A stretch of DNA of 34,991 nt from Mesostigma viride (GCA_009746045.1 RPFO01000709.1:32501-67491), one strand, 5' to 3'; positions 1 through 11,256 are shown, numbered from the stretch's first letter. The notes: generated from the letters alone by a model not told the origin. Numbers and translations are program-made.

Positions 1-277
1 GTTGAGAGGAAGTTGAAGTACAGCGTGTCAGTAAAAGGGACAGAACTAAATGAGGCCTGACTGGAGGTGTGGGTCTCACGGTGGAGATTTTTAGTGCATG
101 GCAGGGTATGGCATGGATGAGAGGGTGTATGGGTAGAAGGGTTTGTGGGCAAGAAAAGGATGCGCCGTGGTAAGGAACGAGCAGAGTGAAAGGGGCAGAG
201 ATTGAAAATGCCGGCGTGGAGGTGTGGGTTTGGGGTTACCCACATGGCAGAACGTGGCACCAGTGAAAGGGTGAGGC
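1..277. other. No gene seen
   Basis: I see no credible reading frame, RNA gene or element here. The stretch is mostly purine-rich single-copy-looking DNA leading into the minisatellite. Confidence 0.4.
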
Positions 278-420
278 GGGAGATGGGAGATGGGAGATGT
301 TTAGACGGGAGGTGTTTCGACGAGAATGTTTCGATGGGAGATGTTTAGACGGGAGGTGTTTCGACGAGAATGTTTCGATGGGAGATGTTTAGATGGGAGA
401 TGTTTCGATGGGAGACGGGG
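278..420. repeat. GGGAGATGTTT-type minisatellite
   Basis: Repeated words GGGAGATGTTTAGAC, GGGAGGTGTTTCGAC and GAGAATGTTTCGAT alternate in a higher-order block of about 44 bp that occurs twice, followed by further single units. It lies in non-coding sequence; no function is suggested. Confidence 0.8.
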
Positions 421-710
421 TCCGGAAGAGGACGTGGCGGCAGTGTGCTTAACTACCAGGATATTCGGCGGCGCAGGGAAGTTGGATACCTAAGATTCTA
501 ATGGCACCTTCTGCCTCGCATCCCTGTGTGCGTTGTGAATTATTAAGTCTGTATTGTCCACTAGTGCATGCCCTCCAACACAGGCGCTAAATGCGAGTTC
601 TTGACACAAATGTACCTTATGAAACAACCAGACGTATATACACCTATGTATATGTATACATATTCATACACCGTACATGTATAAAGACCTATAGGGGCGT
701 GTAGGTATAT
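421..710. other. No gene seen; AT-rich TATACAT-rich end
   Basis: No coding signal. The last 80 bases are rich in TATACA/TGTATA words like those just past the apyrase splice donor, so this may be intron of that minus-strand gene. Confidence 0.35.
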
Positions 711-865
711 ATCAAGGAGACAACAAGCGCAGACCAGAAATCTGGAGATTCCAGACCATGGTAGCTCGAGCCTGCCGTTATCTTACCCACTTGTAGGATG
801 ATGGAGATGAATGGAGTTGGAAATGTGTAGCCTTGTAAGTTGAAATAGATTCCCAGGTGTACATT
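711..865 (+). repeat. Dispersed repeat family A, copy 1
   Basis: Shares the core CCATGGTAGCTCGAGCCTGC and the words ATCAAGGAGACAA, AATGTGTAGCCTTGT and TGAAAT, in the same order, with 10709-11026 and 15622-15850; inverted relatives lie at 9313-9510. On the minus strand it gives an open frame with ITAGSSYHG that recurs in the other copies, but this follows the repeat and I do not regard it as a gene. Confidence 0.75.
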
Positions 866-928
866 TACCAACACGTATCTATGCATATATACCTACACAT
901 GCATGTACACATGTATATGCATATGTAC

Positions 929-1567
929 CTGGGCTATGGGATCCAGCAGGCGCAGTCCAGCTGTGGCCATGAGGAAGATGGGCGTAGTTGCCCACGCGGA
1001 CGTTGGCACCTTCTCCTGCGCGAACCGTAGGAGTTGCATAAGAGAGTCGCCTGCGGCTTCAGGTCTGCCAGCATAAGAAGAAAGCCCCGGGTTGACCTTC
1101 AACGCGTCTGATGGGCCCTGCATTCGCGGCATCGGATACGCGGGCAGGAACCGGAACACGTGGAGGCGGGACCCTGTGCTGCCCGCATCGATGATGAGGA
1201 AGAAGGACACCGACGGTGGTGCCGGCGTTGGGAAAAACCCTCCATGCAGGAAAGAGAAGCCCACCACGAAGACCGTCGCGGTCAAGGAAAGGATGGAGAT
1301 GCTGATGACGAGGCATAGCCTTCCGAGGCTGGTCAAGTGGATGCCTTTCGCCGGCCGTGGAGAGCGAGGGATGAATCGGTCATGGACTGGAGTGGAGGGG
1401 TCAATGTCCACCCTGAAAGCCCGAGGGCTTCCCTGGGGTGGGCGAATTTTCACTCCTTGTCTGTCGGACATTGTGGCCGGCCTATCCATGTAAGCGTGCG
1501 GACTGTTAAGTCTCTGCAGCGAGCGCTGCCTTGAGAGCACTGGTTTGACAGTGATAATTCCTTGCAT
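929..1567 (-). CDS. Apyrase / NTPDase (GDA1-CD39 family), N-terminal exon
   Basis: This exon encodes about 213 residues of a membrane-anchored nucleoside tri/diphosphate phosphohydrolase. Residues 82-107 form one hydrophobic membrane segment after a basic, proline-rich N-terminus, typical of Golgi or cell-surface apyrases. The apyrase-conserved region 1 motif DAGSTGSR is at 127-134 (phosphate binding) and region 2 ATAGLRLL is at 201-208. The exon ends at CAG followed by GTACAT, a good splice donor in phase 0; beyond it the frame becomes a simple TACATG-rich sequence. Start codons at residues 1, 27 and 33 are all possible. Family proteins run to roughly 450-700 residues, so regions 3-5 are missing: they must lie on exons below position 893 or outside the window. 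I found none in 1-892. Catalytic assignment is from family knowledge. Confidence 0.85.
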
Positions 1568-4500
1568 CGCAGCTCCGTGGGCTCCAAGAGGACGTTACTT
1601 AGTCGAACCGGCATGAAATCATACGATAGCCATGTAGGAGACTTCATTCCACTGATGAGCCACTCTTTCGCCCCAGTGACATGACAATTTCAAATATCAA
1701 ACCACATCTAGAGTCGATTTCGAGCCAAGCAATCTCAGGCATGACCACGGAGCCACACGTTTCAGTATACCTTTTGCTGTGGCGACCATAAATGCCCATG
1801 GCGTAGAATAGCAAAGGCACTTCCTTTAAAACATAAAAACCACATTGTGGTAACATGACCATAACACGACTAACATTAGGCTGCGATGCGCATTCCAAGT
1901 TGTTGAGATGATTGCGAATCGCAATCAAAATGCAACTGGAAATAGGGAGGAAGCATGACCACCGTCAATAAAAAATTGCTTGCGTGATGACTTGGGAGCC
2001 TGCAAATCATTCTCATAACGCAGTCCAAATGCAACCAACCAACAATGAAATGCTGTACTAGACAATTTGCCACGCTGGCAGTTTGTATCCACTCAGGCCA
2101 AGAGGCAGCTCTTTTCGTACATTGCCGTCGTGTCAACATCCACTAACGTTTTGGTTGGTAGGTGAAATACGGTAAAAAAAAAACTTGAGGTAGATATGCA
2201 TGGCGTCGCTAGGTGCTCCTGCCAGGGACCACTCGCTTTTCTGACAATCATGTTGCGCAAACGTGGAACGATTCGGTAGCCGGGCCAGAATGTAGACAAA
2301 AGTAGACAAAAGTAGACAAATGTAGACTCGGCGATCCATTGGTTGGAAGTCTTTCACACGGAGTTCAGGAATGGTAGAAATCGTGATACGATGTTCAGGC
2401 AATGCTTATCAGTATATACGATGTTCAGGCAATGCCTAATAGTGAACGACAGGACCGCAGGCCCACAGGACCGCTGCTATTCCTTGAGAACAAGACAAAC
2501 ATGTAAATAAAATTAATTACAGCACTCACAACAGCAGCACGCGTGCAGGCTCTTCTTGTGACGGAGTTTCAGCATGCGGAGAGTCAAAAGACAAGGGCGA
2601 TGGCGACTGCGTAATTGGGGCATCACAGAACTTTAAACCAGAAACATGCCAGCCGATGTTCTACGCAGATGGAAGCCGCCACCGGACAGGCCGCCACCGG
2701 ACAGACCTAGGGACAGGCCACCGGACTTGACTATCATGGGCGCAGGCAGGCCGCAGACGATGGTCATTAGTGCAGAAATCTTCGTATTATCTTGAGGGCA
2801 TGTTCGGCAGCAAACGTCCATATATGTGCGCGTGGATAGACTTGTTACGTCATTCTTGACATGTTTTATTAGCGATGACGGCCAGGAAAGGTTCGAGGCT
2901 ATGTCCGTGAGGTGGGAGTGATGGCTCCCGCACAGCAGGTAATCTGCGGTTTCGACCTGGTACGTATTAACATGTTAGCGTTTATACAGTTACAGTACCA
3001 AGTCGTCCTATCGTTTATAAACTAGTTGTAGACATGTAATCGATTGTTTTTTCTTGTCGTTTTGTTGCTTTAGTGCTTGTACGCGTTCGCTTGTGATGGT
3101 TGGGGAATGCCACTATGTCACGCAGATTTTGGACCAGATTTGATTGCTATTAGCTGAGGCTTCAACGAAACCAGTGAAGTAGCGTTTGGTATTGTCTCTA
3201 AACATGGTGGTCTTGATAACGGGATGCTTTTCCCTGCACAGACATAGCGAGACAAGTGGTTTTCTGGCCAGCTCTAGGCATTGCTTCTTGGTTTGGTGGC
3301 CCAAGTTATCCTTCTGCTTGTGCGTCCATAGTGCATGCAAGAAACATGAATGGCCGGGGCCTGCTTGCATGGAAGCATAACCAGGTTAGTTCTTTTGTTT
3401 TTTCTATCATTGCCAATCATTGGAATTGCTTTATAGTGTGTTGGATGCATTGATAATGTAGCTCCTTGTGAACCCCTTCTACGCTTGGTTTTGGGCCTTG
3501 GCACAAGCTTTATACTTGTTGTATAGCATGCTGTTGTGATTTTTAAGCTGGAAATGTGTTTGGGAATCCATGTGTGGCCATCTATGATGTTTTGTGCCAC
3601 GTTGGAATTGAATGCCTATACGGTAGTGCTAGCAAAACACCCCAAAATAACTGCACCCGTTATAACGGTCTGAGCTATTTTGGGCTGTATGCTAGCTAGC
3701 CTGTGCAGTTCTATGGCATGTCATGTCGTGAATGCATCTATGGCATGCGTGTGATTATCTTAAACTCCCCTCAAAGGGCCAGGGTCAGCAGATTTTGAGA
3801 AATGGTCCATATTGCATTATATATCTCTTGAACCCCATCTGCACCGTACCCCCTTGGTGGGGATGCTATTTATAGCAGCTGTGGGGCATAGATATGTGAC
3901 CAATGACATGACCCCAAAGTTATTTGATATATAAGCATCCTTGGTTCCAAGGGTGGGCCAGAAAATGTTATTTGGCTAGATACTCTCATACTTACTAAGA
4001 TGCCCATACTCAGTCCGTTCTGGTGGTTCCAATTGACACAATTGATGGGGAAACGCTTTGTCTTTGAACTGTTTGAGGCAGTTTGTGGATAATGATTCTT
4101 AGATATGGAATCGGGCAACTATGAACATTGTTGGCATTAGTAAATATTTAGTGAAACCACCAATATTTGATGGCTGGACAGTGTCATGCATCTGTTACAG
4201 CTTGATGTACACGTCGTGTTGTCTAATTCATCAAGTGGTTAGTTTAGCCTTTTGTCATCTCCATGAATTGACACTTATTGGTTGGACACGTCACCACATG
4301 TGTCATGTTATTATTCATAAGTGTGAGGACTCATGCAACTGGTATAGATGAGCTACACAAAATTAAAGTTGCATTAAGTACGTGCTAGAATATTCTCCAG
4401 ACAGAACTATTTGTACATAGCTACATAAGTCATATAAGTTTGATCATGATGCAGTGGTCATCAATAATGAATGCATGTGGCAACGTAATATGAATTTGAA

Positions 4501-4718
4501 CAGGTGGCATGACTCTGAAATTGAGATAACATTAATTTACACTCAGGTGCATGACCTGAACACCGTTATTTGTTGTGGCATGCAAACGTAGCGAGACTTT
4601 TTTTATATATTCAAACAGATGCAACTTTGATTATTCAAATTCTGTAGGAATCAGACAATTCCTAAAATGTAGCCCAATCAAATGTGCATACTGGTTCAAA
4701 TATAATGCAATTTGCCGG
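1568..4718. other. Long non-coding stretch, small tandem repeats only
   Basis: No convincing exon. I see an 11-bp tandem GTAGACAAAAG (2286-2323), a duplicated TACGATGTTCAGGCAATGC (2381-2443) and a short GCCGCCACCGGACAG duplication (2676-2706). It may be 5' flank or intron of the minus-strand apyrase gene. Confidence 0.45.
2286..2323. repeat. 11-bp tandem repeat GTAGACAAAAG
   Basis: About three and a half copies of GTAGACAAAAG/T in a row. No other content. Confidence 0.75.
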
Positions 4719-5990
4719 CAAGGCAAGGCAAGGGAAGGGAAGGGAAGGGAAGGGAAGGGAAGGGAAGGGAAGGGAAGGGAATGCCATGGAATGGAATAGA
4801 CCGTGGAATGGAATGGAATGGAATGGAATGGCCAATGGAATGGAATGGAATGGAATGGAATGGAATGGAATGGAATGGAATGGAATGGAATGGAATGGAA
4901 TGGAATGGAATGGAATGGAATGGAATGGCCAATGGAATGGAATGGAATGGAATGTCCAGAATGGAATGGAATGGAATGGAATGGAATGGAATGGAATGGA
5001 ATGGAATGGAATGGAATGGAATGGAATGGAATGGAATGGAATGGAATGGAATGGAATGGAATGGAATGGAATGGAATGGAATGGAATGGAATGGAATGGA
5101 ATGGAATGGAATGGAATGGAATGGAATGGAATGGAATGGAATGGAATGGAATGGAATGGAATGGAATGGAATGGAATGGAATGGAATGGAATGGAATGGA
5201 ATGGAATGGAATGGAATGGAATGGAATGGAATGGAATGGAATGGAATGGAATGGAATGGAATGGAATGGAATGGAATGGAATGGAATGGAATGGAATGGA
5301 ATGGAATGGAATGGAATGGAATGGAATGGAATGGAATGGAATGGAATGGAATGGAATGGAATGGAATGGAATGGAATGGAATGGAATGGAATGGAATGGA
5401 ATGGAATGGAATGGAATGGAATGGAATGGAATGGAATGGAATGGAATGGAATGGAATGGAATGGAATGGAATGGAATGGAATGGAATGGAATGGAATGGA
5501 ATGGAATGGAATGGAATGGAATGGAATGGAATGGAATGGAATGGAATGGAATGGAATGGAATGGAATGGAATGGAATGGAATGGAATGGAATGGAATGGA
5601 ATGGAATGGAATGGAATGGAATGGAATGGAATGGAATGGAATGGAATGGAATGGAATGGAATGGAATGGAATGGAATGGAATGGAATGGAATGGAATGGA
5701 ATGGAATGGAATGGAATGGAATGGAATGGAATGGAATGGAATGGAATGGAATGGAATGGAATGGAATGGAATGCCGGAATGGAATGGAATGGGCGGGATG
5801 GGATGGGATGGGATGCGGGGATGGGATGGGATGGGATGGGATGGGATGGGATGGAATGGAATGGAATGGAATGCGATGGAATGGCGGGAGTAGAATGGAA
5901 TCATGTAATCATCATGGAATGGGATGGCCCGGCCGGGACCTGCATGGAATGGCGGGCCGAATGGCCGGCCGGAATGGAATGGCCGGAATG
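4719..5990. repeat. Pentanucleotide satellite block (AAGGG, then AATGG, then GGGAT)
   Basis: The block begins with AAGGC/AAGGG units (4719-4781), passes through ATGCCATGG, and becomes an almost pure AATGG array to 5772, broken only by GACCG and GCC spacers near 4799-4832, GCC near 4927 and a TCC spacer near 4955. From 5773 it decays into GGGAT and GGAAT variants with GCCGG interruptions. The unit is the same pentamer as human satellite II/III (ATTCC). Since the unit is 5 bp, all frames repeat every 15 bases, so several very long open frames appear; they are not genes. The flanks look single-copy, so the array is inside ordinary DNA. Confidence 0.97.
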
Positions 5991-7237
5991 CAATGATGTC
6001 AGCTACAATCAGCAACCATTGATGCAATGTAAATTATGTAACTGATGTAATGTACTTAATGCACGATGCGATGCATGAAACCGTCATCATTGATGCAACG
6101 TAATGTAATGCATGAGTTGTCTCATTCTGATAATGTTTTCTCAGTGTATTGCAATGCAACTACGTGCACAACGCAAGGCAACGCAATCGCAACGCACACA
6201 GCTACCTAATCTTGCCCGGACGTGCGCACCCTCAATCTCCGGTCTGAACCATTAAGGATACTCCGTCACTTTCCTACGTACGGCCTGCAAATCCCTAAAT
6301 CCCCGATTCGGCCCTACTATGAATCCCGGCCTGAAGCGATCCTGCAAGGCTCGGGTCAATTGTCAGTTTGTCACTCCTGAGTCCTGACTCCTGAGTCCTG
6401 TGCGGCCGTTGCGTATGAAAGCACAGGAGGGCTGCTCGTGTAGTGAAACACTGAAACTGCCCTTCTGCGTCTCACAGCCCACAGGACTGACAGGAGATAT
6501 CCACAATCACATCCAGTTGTCTCGTGAGCATAGCAATTCTTTAGCGAGCATCCCGTGTCAGAATTATGCCATTTGCTTTATACAGGGGACGTGTGAATTG
6601 AGACTGGAGGCGATTCGAGGCACGATAACAAAAGCGAAATATTTGCTCTTCTGCATCATACCAATTATAAAAGGTTGACAACAGCTGTCGATTGGGGACT
6701 TGGCCACTGGCCAGTGACATTGATCGCCAATTAGGACATGTTATGACTTGCAACAGCCGTATCCTTGCAAATATGCTATTCGCCTTACGCGTAATCGAAG
6801 GCCGCTGGTAATGCCTGCACCCGCGCAATGAGGAGCGTTTAGGGATCTCCCTTAGAACGTACGAAACCCTAAACCCTTCAGCGTTGTACCGTTGCAAATG
6901 CCTTGGGGGGCGACTCCTCCACCTCTGGCCCAATGGGCTGGTATGTTGTCAGTGATATCGGCCACGGCAGTTTTCGTCTCCATTTCTGGTGTCCCACGTG
7001 TGCGGCCACTTAGAAAGCTTCAGCAGCTTTATGTAAGTTTCGAACAAGTTCATCGTATATCGTGGTTTGCACCCTTACCGAGCGGTAGGTCGTTTCAGTC
7101 TCCCTTTTTGTTCATGACCTTGGTTTGGCTTGGCATATGGCCCTAATACCGCGCGCCAGATGTTTGCATTTGTGTTTGTGCGCAGCCACCGAAGCGCTGC
7201 ATGGTATGCCTTGGTACGGGGTATACGGTACGTCCTT
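5991..7237. other. No gene seen
   Basis: Repeated ATGCAATG/AATGTAATG words at 5985-6120 look like a fading edge of the satellite. The rest shows short frames only, none with recognisable protein features. Confidence 0.4.
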
Positions 7238-7253
7238 CCCCCCCCCCCCCCCC
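7238..7253. repeat. 16-base poly-C run
   Basis: A pure C homopolymer, followed by CACCCACGCCCACACACG. Confidence 0.9.
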
Positions 7254-8391
7254 GCTCCCCCCAACACCCACGCCCACACACGCTGTCTGCAGAGTCCCAT
7301 TTATGATTTATTTCACGTTTTTCATGTTATTTCACGTTTTCTAGCGCCCATGTAGCCCCAATATTGCGTCGAGATATTAAAGAGTTATTTATTCCGTCGA
7401 GTTGTTGAAGCATGGGAGGCCATGGATGCATAAGGAGGCAGTTGTGGCGGGCTTTTAGTGCAATAGCCATTGGCAATTTTTTTCTGGAGAATGCACTGGT
7501 GATAATTCTAATCGGCACACTCACATAGTGTCATCATGATAGCCGGGTCGCCCATGCCAGAGTTATCCTTGCCGTATTGCTTCATGGGAAGGGTGAAATT
7601 GATAAGCATGTTAATAGGGAAACTTACGTTCCTGTTTAAGTGGTACACTTTCATAAACGGGCCCATATATTGCTCTAATCACAATCAATTTGATGTAAAT
7701 TGTTAACCAATGATTCAAATCATGGTTTGCAGACTGATAGCAAGCTGCGGGGGATGTTTCAAACGGCACAAGTTTGACAGGAGGGACAAACGACCTTATA
7801 CCGTTTGCACACCTTTAATATAAACCGTTTTCCCCATTTCTTTAAAATATTATTTGCCAGTATAAATGACATTTGGTTTGGTTTGAGTGTCTTTATTATG
7901 GGATCCAGCCCGCTGGCGCCGTGTCAATACTACATAATCTCGAAAGTGCTTGACCTTGTCAAGTTTAAATCTCGACAGTGCTCGACCGTGTCAATATAAA
8001 GAATCTCGAAAGCGCTCCACCTTGCTCGCATTTCTGCTCATGTATGCCCCGTCAGTCTGGATGGCAACGTCTGGACTCGGAGGAATGGTTGTCTTGTGGC
8101 GTTACATGCTCGCAGCTGTCACCCTGCCTCTTTCAAGCGATAGGTCTCCACACTGCTCATGCCCTTGCTTCATCCTCACCCATGGCTATCTTACCAGCAA
8201 CAACGGAAGCCAGCCCCTTTTCCTGAACATGGGTCGCTTTGCGAAGCCGTTGAGACACTGTGTCGGTTGCCTTGCGTTTTTGTCCCCCCCCCTTGGATAT
8301 CTCACACGTTCTTGCTTCTCGTTCTGCCTTGCCATGTTGACACCCCCCCCCCTGCCCCCCCATGGCTGGCGGACGTATCCCCCTGTCATCA
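7254..8391. other. No gene seen
   Basis: Non-coding by eye. A near-duplicate CTTGACCTTGTCAAGTTTAA / CTCGACCGTGTCAATATAAA occurs at 7948-7999. The 3' part is C-rich and runs into the trinucleotide array. Confidence 0.4.
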
Positions 8392-8586
8392 CTCCTCCTC
8401 CTCCTCCTCCTCCTCCTCCTCCTCCTCCTCCTCCTCCTCCTCCTCCTCCTCCTCCTCCTCCTCCTCCTCCTCCTCCTCCTCCTCCTCCTCCTCCTCCTCC
8501 TCCTCCTCCTCCTCCTCCTCCTCCTCCTCCTCCTCCTCCTCCTCCTCCTCCTCCTCCTCCTCCTCCTCCTCCTGCTCCTCCTCCTC
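8392..8586. repeat. (CTC)n trinucleotide microsatellite
   Basis: About 65 CTC units with one GCT interruption near 8574. Every frame on both strands stays open across it (poly-Pro, Ser, Leu, Glu, Arg, Gly), which explains the overlapping low-complexity frames. No surrounding frame has coding character. Confidence 0.97.
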
Positions 8587-9028
8587 GACATGGACAGCTG
8601 TGCAAGGAGTGCGGGGCACGTGGCAAGCTCGGTAGGTGCCAGCAAGCGAGGCAATGCAACTATGCTGGCACACACTTGGCAGGGTGGCCACTTGATCGTG
8701 CTCTGCTGATCTTCCTCGCCGGGGGGCACAGGTGTTTGACCAGTTGAGGCTGGCCGGCTGGCAACAGTCACTACAACACTAGCTGCAAACAAGTAAAAAT
8801 AATTGGCACTGTAAATAATTGGCAGTAACAATTGCTTTGAGGGTGTGTACTGTGTAGCTTCTTAATGCATACAAAGGAGGTTGCCGTGCTGTGCTGTGCT
8901 GCGGATGTGGCCAGCTTCTGGATGGAAAGAAAATCAAATTATGGACGGGTATTGTGTATGCTCTTCCACGCACAAACAAGAGGCCCATGCATGTCTCCTT
9001 CCTGTATTCCGCTCCCTATCCTTTCCTT

Positions 9029-9029
<1 letters not shown>
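8587..9029. other. No gene seen
   Basis: No coding signal, only flank between two microsatellites. Confidence 0.4.

Positions 9030-9092
<63 letters not shown>
9030..9092. repeat. (CT)n microsatellite
   Basis: Uninterrupted CT dinucleotide array of about 31 units. Confidence 0.97.
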
Positions 9093-9094
<2 letters not shown>

Positions 9095-9312
9095 GCATCC
9101 CCTTCACACATACACGTATTGATCTACCTACCTACCTGCCCATGCATCCACTCCATATGCTCCCACCCTCAAATTGTCCACAAAGGATAGCCGCGCAGGT
9201 GGGTGCATATGGATCGACCCAAAGCCCAAGCAATGTTGCACACAATCAACTGGTATACATCACGCGCACGGGATTAAGTATGCCTCGTCCTGCATCTGTC
9301 TGAACATTTTTG

Positions 9313-9510
9313 TCTCATGGATATACTAGCTCTAACAGCAGGCTCGAGCTACCATGGCCCGGATCCGCCGGATTTCCACCCTGCTCTGGTTGTCTCATGG
9401 ATAGGAGCCCTTTGAAACATGTGTGGACAAGATAACGGCAGGCTCGAGCTACCATGGTCCGGATTCTCCCTATTTCTGGCCTGCGCTGGTTTTCTCCTTG
9501 ATGTGTGAAC
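9313..9510 (-). repeat. Family A repeat, two inverted partial copies in tandem
   Basis: The reverse complement of the family A core appears twice, around 9333-9357 and 9433-9457 (CAGGCTCGAGCTACCATGG), each followed by a CTGGTT(G/T)TCTC motif. The two partial copies are about 100 bp apart and differ from each other more than the plus-strand copies do. Confidence 0.7.
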
Positions 9511-9576
9511 AAACTAACCAAGTTCCACTCGTGTACTACTGCTGTATGCGGTCCCTGTTTCCATGCAACTGCACAG

Positions 9577-9710
9577 GTGGTCTGTTTCTAGCGACTCCAC
9601 TCACGACATGCCACGTTTGCACTGGCAGCGGGCACATCAAGTGCCGAACATGTCGGTCTACAGGTCTCTCCAATTTCTTCTTGTACCCACTGGCCAAAGC
9701 TCGGTGGTGA
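9577..9710 (+). CDS. Possible DnaJ-type zinc-finger exon (CxxCxGxG)
   Basis: After a good acceptor (CAACTGCACAG at 9566-9576) the frame reads about 44 residues and ends in TGA at 9708-9710. It holds CHVCTGSG and CRTCRSTG nine residues apart, i.e. two of the CxxCxGxG-type repeats that bind one zinc in DnaJ cysteine-rich domains, and ends LYPLAKARW. Plastid proteins with such half-domains are common in plants. The exon begins in phase 1, so at least one upstream exon is required; I could not find it, and the family A repeat immediately upstream is not a likely donor exon. It could also be the last exon of a gene with long introns, or an isolated gene fragment. Confidence 0.5.
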
Positions 9711-9767
9711 CGTTTGTCATGGTGGCAAGTGGTGGATGAGCACATGACGTTAGAACCCCCAACTATA

Positions 9768-10060
9768 AGAACATACCTTTGTGGGGAGTATGTGTAGCAC
9801 ATATCCCTGAGAAGGGGCATATGGTTTTAAATACATTCTGAGCGACAACCTGCATGTGGTGGTTGTAAACTGCCACCTACTACTCGGGGTGCACAACTCA
9901 GGTGCACCTGCACCACAATGTATTCCAGCAGCTCTCCAAAGTTGGGTACAGGGGGTGGAAGATGATCATGGCTAAGCAATGGCTAGGGCATGACGGCGTC
10001 TCAGCAGAGAGTGGCTCTCTGCATGGGCAAAGCATGGCTGACTCATAGCGGATGTAGTAA
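9768..10060 (-). repeat. Dispersed repeat family B, copy 1
   Basis: Shares with the next copy the words CACATATCCCTGAGAAGGGG, CATATGGTTTT, ATACATTCT, GCGACAACCTGCA, CGGGGTGCACAA, GGTGCACCTGCAC, ATGTATTCCAGCAGCT and GGAAGATGATCATG, in order. Oriented by its AATT-tailed relatives it lies on the minus strand; this copy has no visible tail. Confidence 0.8.
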
Positions 10061-10170
10061 GGCTGCCCCATGGTCCAGAGCCCACAGATAGGCTTGGAAC
10101 ACATTCAGAGGCGCCGGTTCAAATGGGAGAATATAAAGGCCTCGCCTGGAGCCTGGAGGGGTTTTAGGGG

Positions 10171-10440
10171 AATTAATTAATTAATTAAGAACATAAGTCC
10201 ATGGGGAGGATACGTAACACATATCCCTGAGAAGGGGCATATGGTTTTCAATACATTCTAGGCGACAACCTGCAGGTGGTTTGTGTAAACTGCCACCCAC
10301 TCGGGGTGCACAATATTGAGGTGCACCTGCACACCACCACCATGCATGTATTCCAGCAGCTGTGCAAAATTGCGGACATGGGGTGGAAGATGATCATGAC
10401 TAGGCAATGGCTAGGCCATGATGGCGTGCTCGTGCTTGTT
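10171..10440 (-). repeat. Dispersed repeat family B, copy 2 with AATT tail
   Basis: Begins with the AATT-repeat tail (10171-10188) and then follows copy 1 closely. In the reverse orientation the tail is at the 3' end, as in copies at 10631, 20292 and 20643. This is the arrangement of a SINE or LINE 3' end with a short-repeat tail. Confidence 0.8.
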
Positions 10441-10484
10441 TAGGAGGCATGAACCATCATGGCGGTGCAGGTGCACCTTGTGCA

Positions 10485-10631
10485 CCCAGAGCCGGTGATA
10501 GTTGTACATCCTACACCTGCACGTTGTCGCCCTGATTGTATTACAAACCCATAGATGCCCCTTTCTCAGGGCTATGTGTTACATATGCTCCCCACGGAGC
10601 TATGATTTTAATTAATTAATTAATTAATTAA
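10485..10631 (+). repeat. Family B, copy 3, truncated, AATT tail
   Basis: Plus-strand copy holding the 3' part: TGCACCTTGTGCACC, a GTATTACAAACC variant, ATGCCCCTTTCTCAGGG, TGCTCCCCACGGAGC and an AATT tail at 10608-10631. It faces copy 2, so 10171-10631 is partly an inverted repeat. Confidence 0.75.
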
Positions 10632-10708
10632 CGATGGCGTCTCAGCAGAGAGTGGCTCTTAAAAACATTAATTAAATTAAATTGTAACATATCTCCGTTG
10701 GGAGTACA

Positions 10709-11026
10709 TGTAGCACATATCAAGGGGACAAGCAGCGCAGGCCAGAAACCGGAAGAATCCGGACCATGGTAGCTCGAGCCTGCCGTTATCTTGTCCGCGT
10801 TTTCGAGTCGTTCAGGATGATGAATATGAATGGAGATGGAAATGTGTAGCCTTGTGCATTGAAATCATGGCTGGCTTACGTGTAGAGCGATTAGATCTGA
10901 CCTAGACGGTGGGGCCACAAACAGCTTGCTTGATCAGGGCGTGCGTTTCGAGCCTAACTGGCCGGGAGTGTCTAGTGGTGAGCACCATTGCTGCGATCGC
11001 TCTCCCACCATTTACGAGGAAATAGT
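10709..11026 (+). repeat. Dispersed repeat family A, copy 2 (longest)
   Basis: Starts ATCAAGGGGACAAG, contains the CCATGGTAGCTCGAGCCTGC core and continues through GGTGGGGCC, AGCTTGCTTGATCAGGGCG, TGGCCGGGAGTGTCTAGTGG and CGATCGCT to ATTTACGAGGAAATA. The latter half matches the reverse complement of 16486-16690. It stops exactly where the LINE ORF1 fragment starts. Confidence 0.8.
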
Positions 11027-11028
11027 AC

Positions 11029-11256
11029 ATGGCGGACAAGCTGGCGTTCCTTAAATGCCGCAAGAAGCTCTCGGAGACTCGCTTCACGCTGGACGACGAC
11101 GTGACCCTGGCCCAGCAACAGCGGCGACGCGAGCTATGGCCGACCTCAGTACCTTCAGTTCCGGCAGAGCGCAGGGGGGAAGCTGCTATACTGAAGGGGG
11201 CGGTCATCCACGTTGACCACAAGCCCTGGCAGGCACCTCCTGCCACCTCAGACTAG
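11029..11256 (+). pseudogene. L1-like LINE ORF1, 5'-truncated C-terminal fragment
   Basis: The 75-residue frame contains FTLDDDVTLAQQQRRRELWP, the hallmark of the C-terminal domain of L1-type ORF1 RNA-binding proteins, which follows the RRM and binds nucleic acid. It matches the fragment near 14060-14345 over most of its length (DDDLTLAQQQRRRELWP, KGA.I.V.HKPW). It begins abruptly next to family A copy 2, as expected for a 5'-truncated insertion. No reverse transcriptase frame follows it; about 140 bp later a new LINE leader begins. Confidence 0.65.

Noticed and set aside
689-886. Minus-strand frame with ITAGSSYHG that recurs near 9423 and 15650
   Set aside because: The recurrence comes from the family A repeat; frames differ at both ends and show no shared protein beyond the repeat core.
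4785-5772. Human or animal DNA contamination suggested by the satellite unit
   Set aside because: The array grades into AAGGG and GGGAT units and into flanks with no animal features; only long reads could settle it, so it is kept as part of the window.
4684-6045. Very long open frames with MEWNG or IPFHS pentapeptide-like repeats on both strands
   Set aside because: They follow from the 5-bp satellite unit lacking stops in these frames; no start context, splice sites or non-repeat coding flank.
7950-8831. Open frames with poly-Pro, poly-Ser, poly-Leu, poly-Glu, poly-Arg and poly-Gly
   Set aside because: All six frames of the CTC array are open; the flanks have no coding character.
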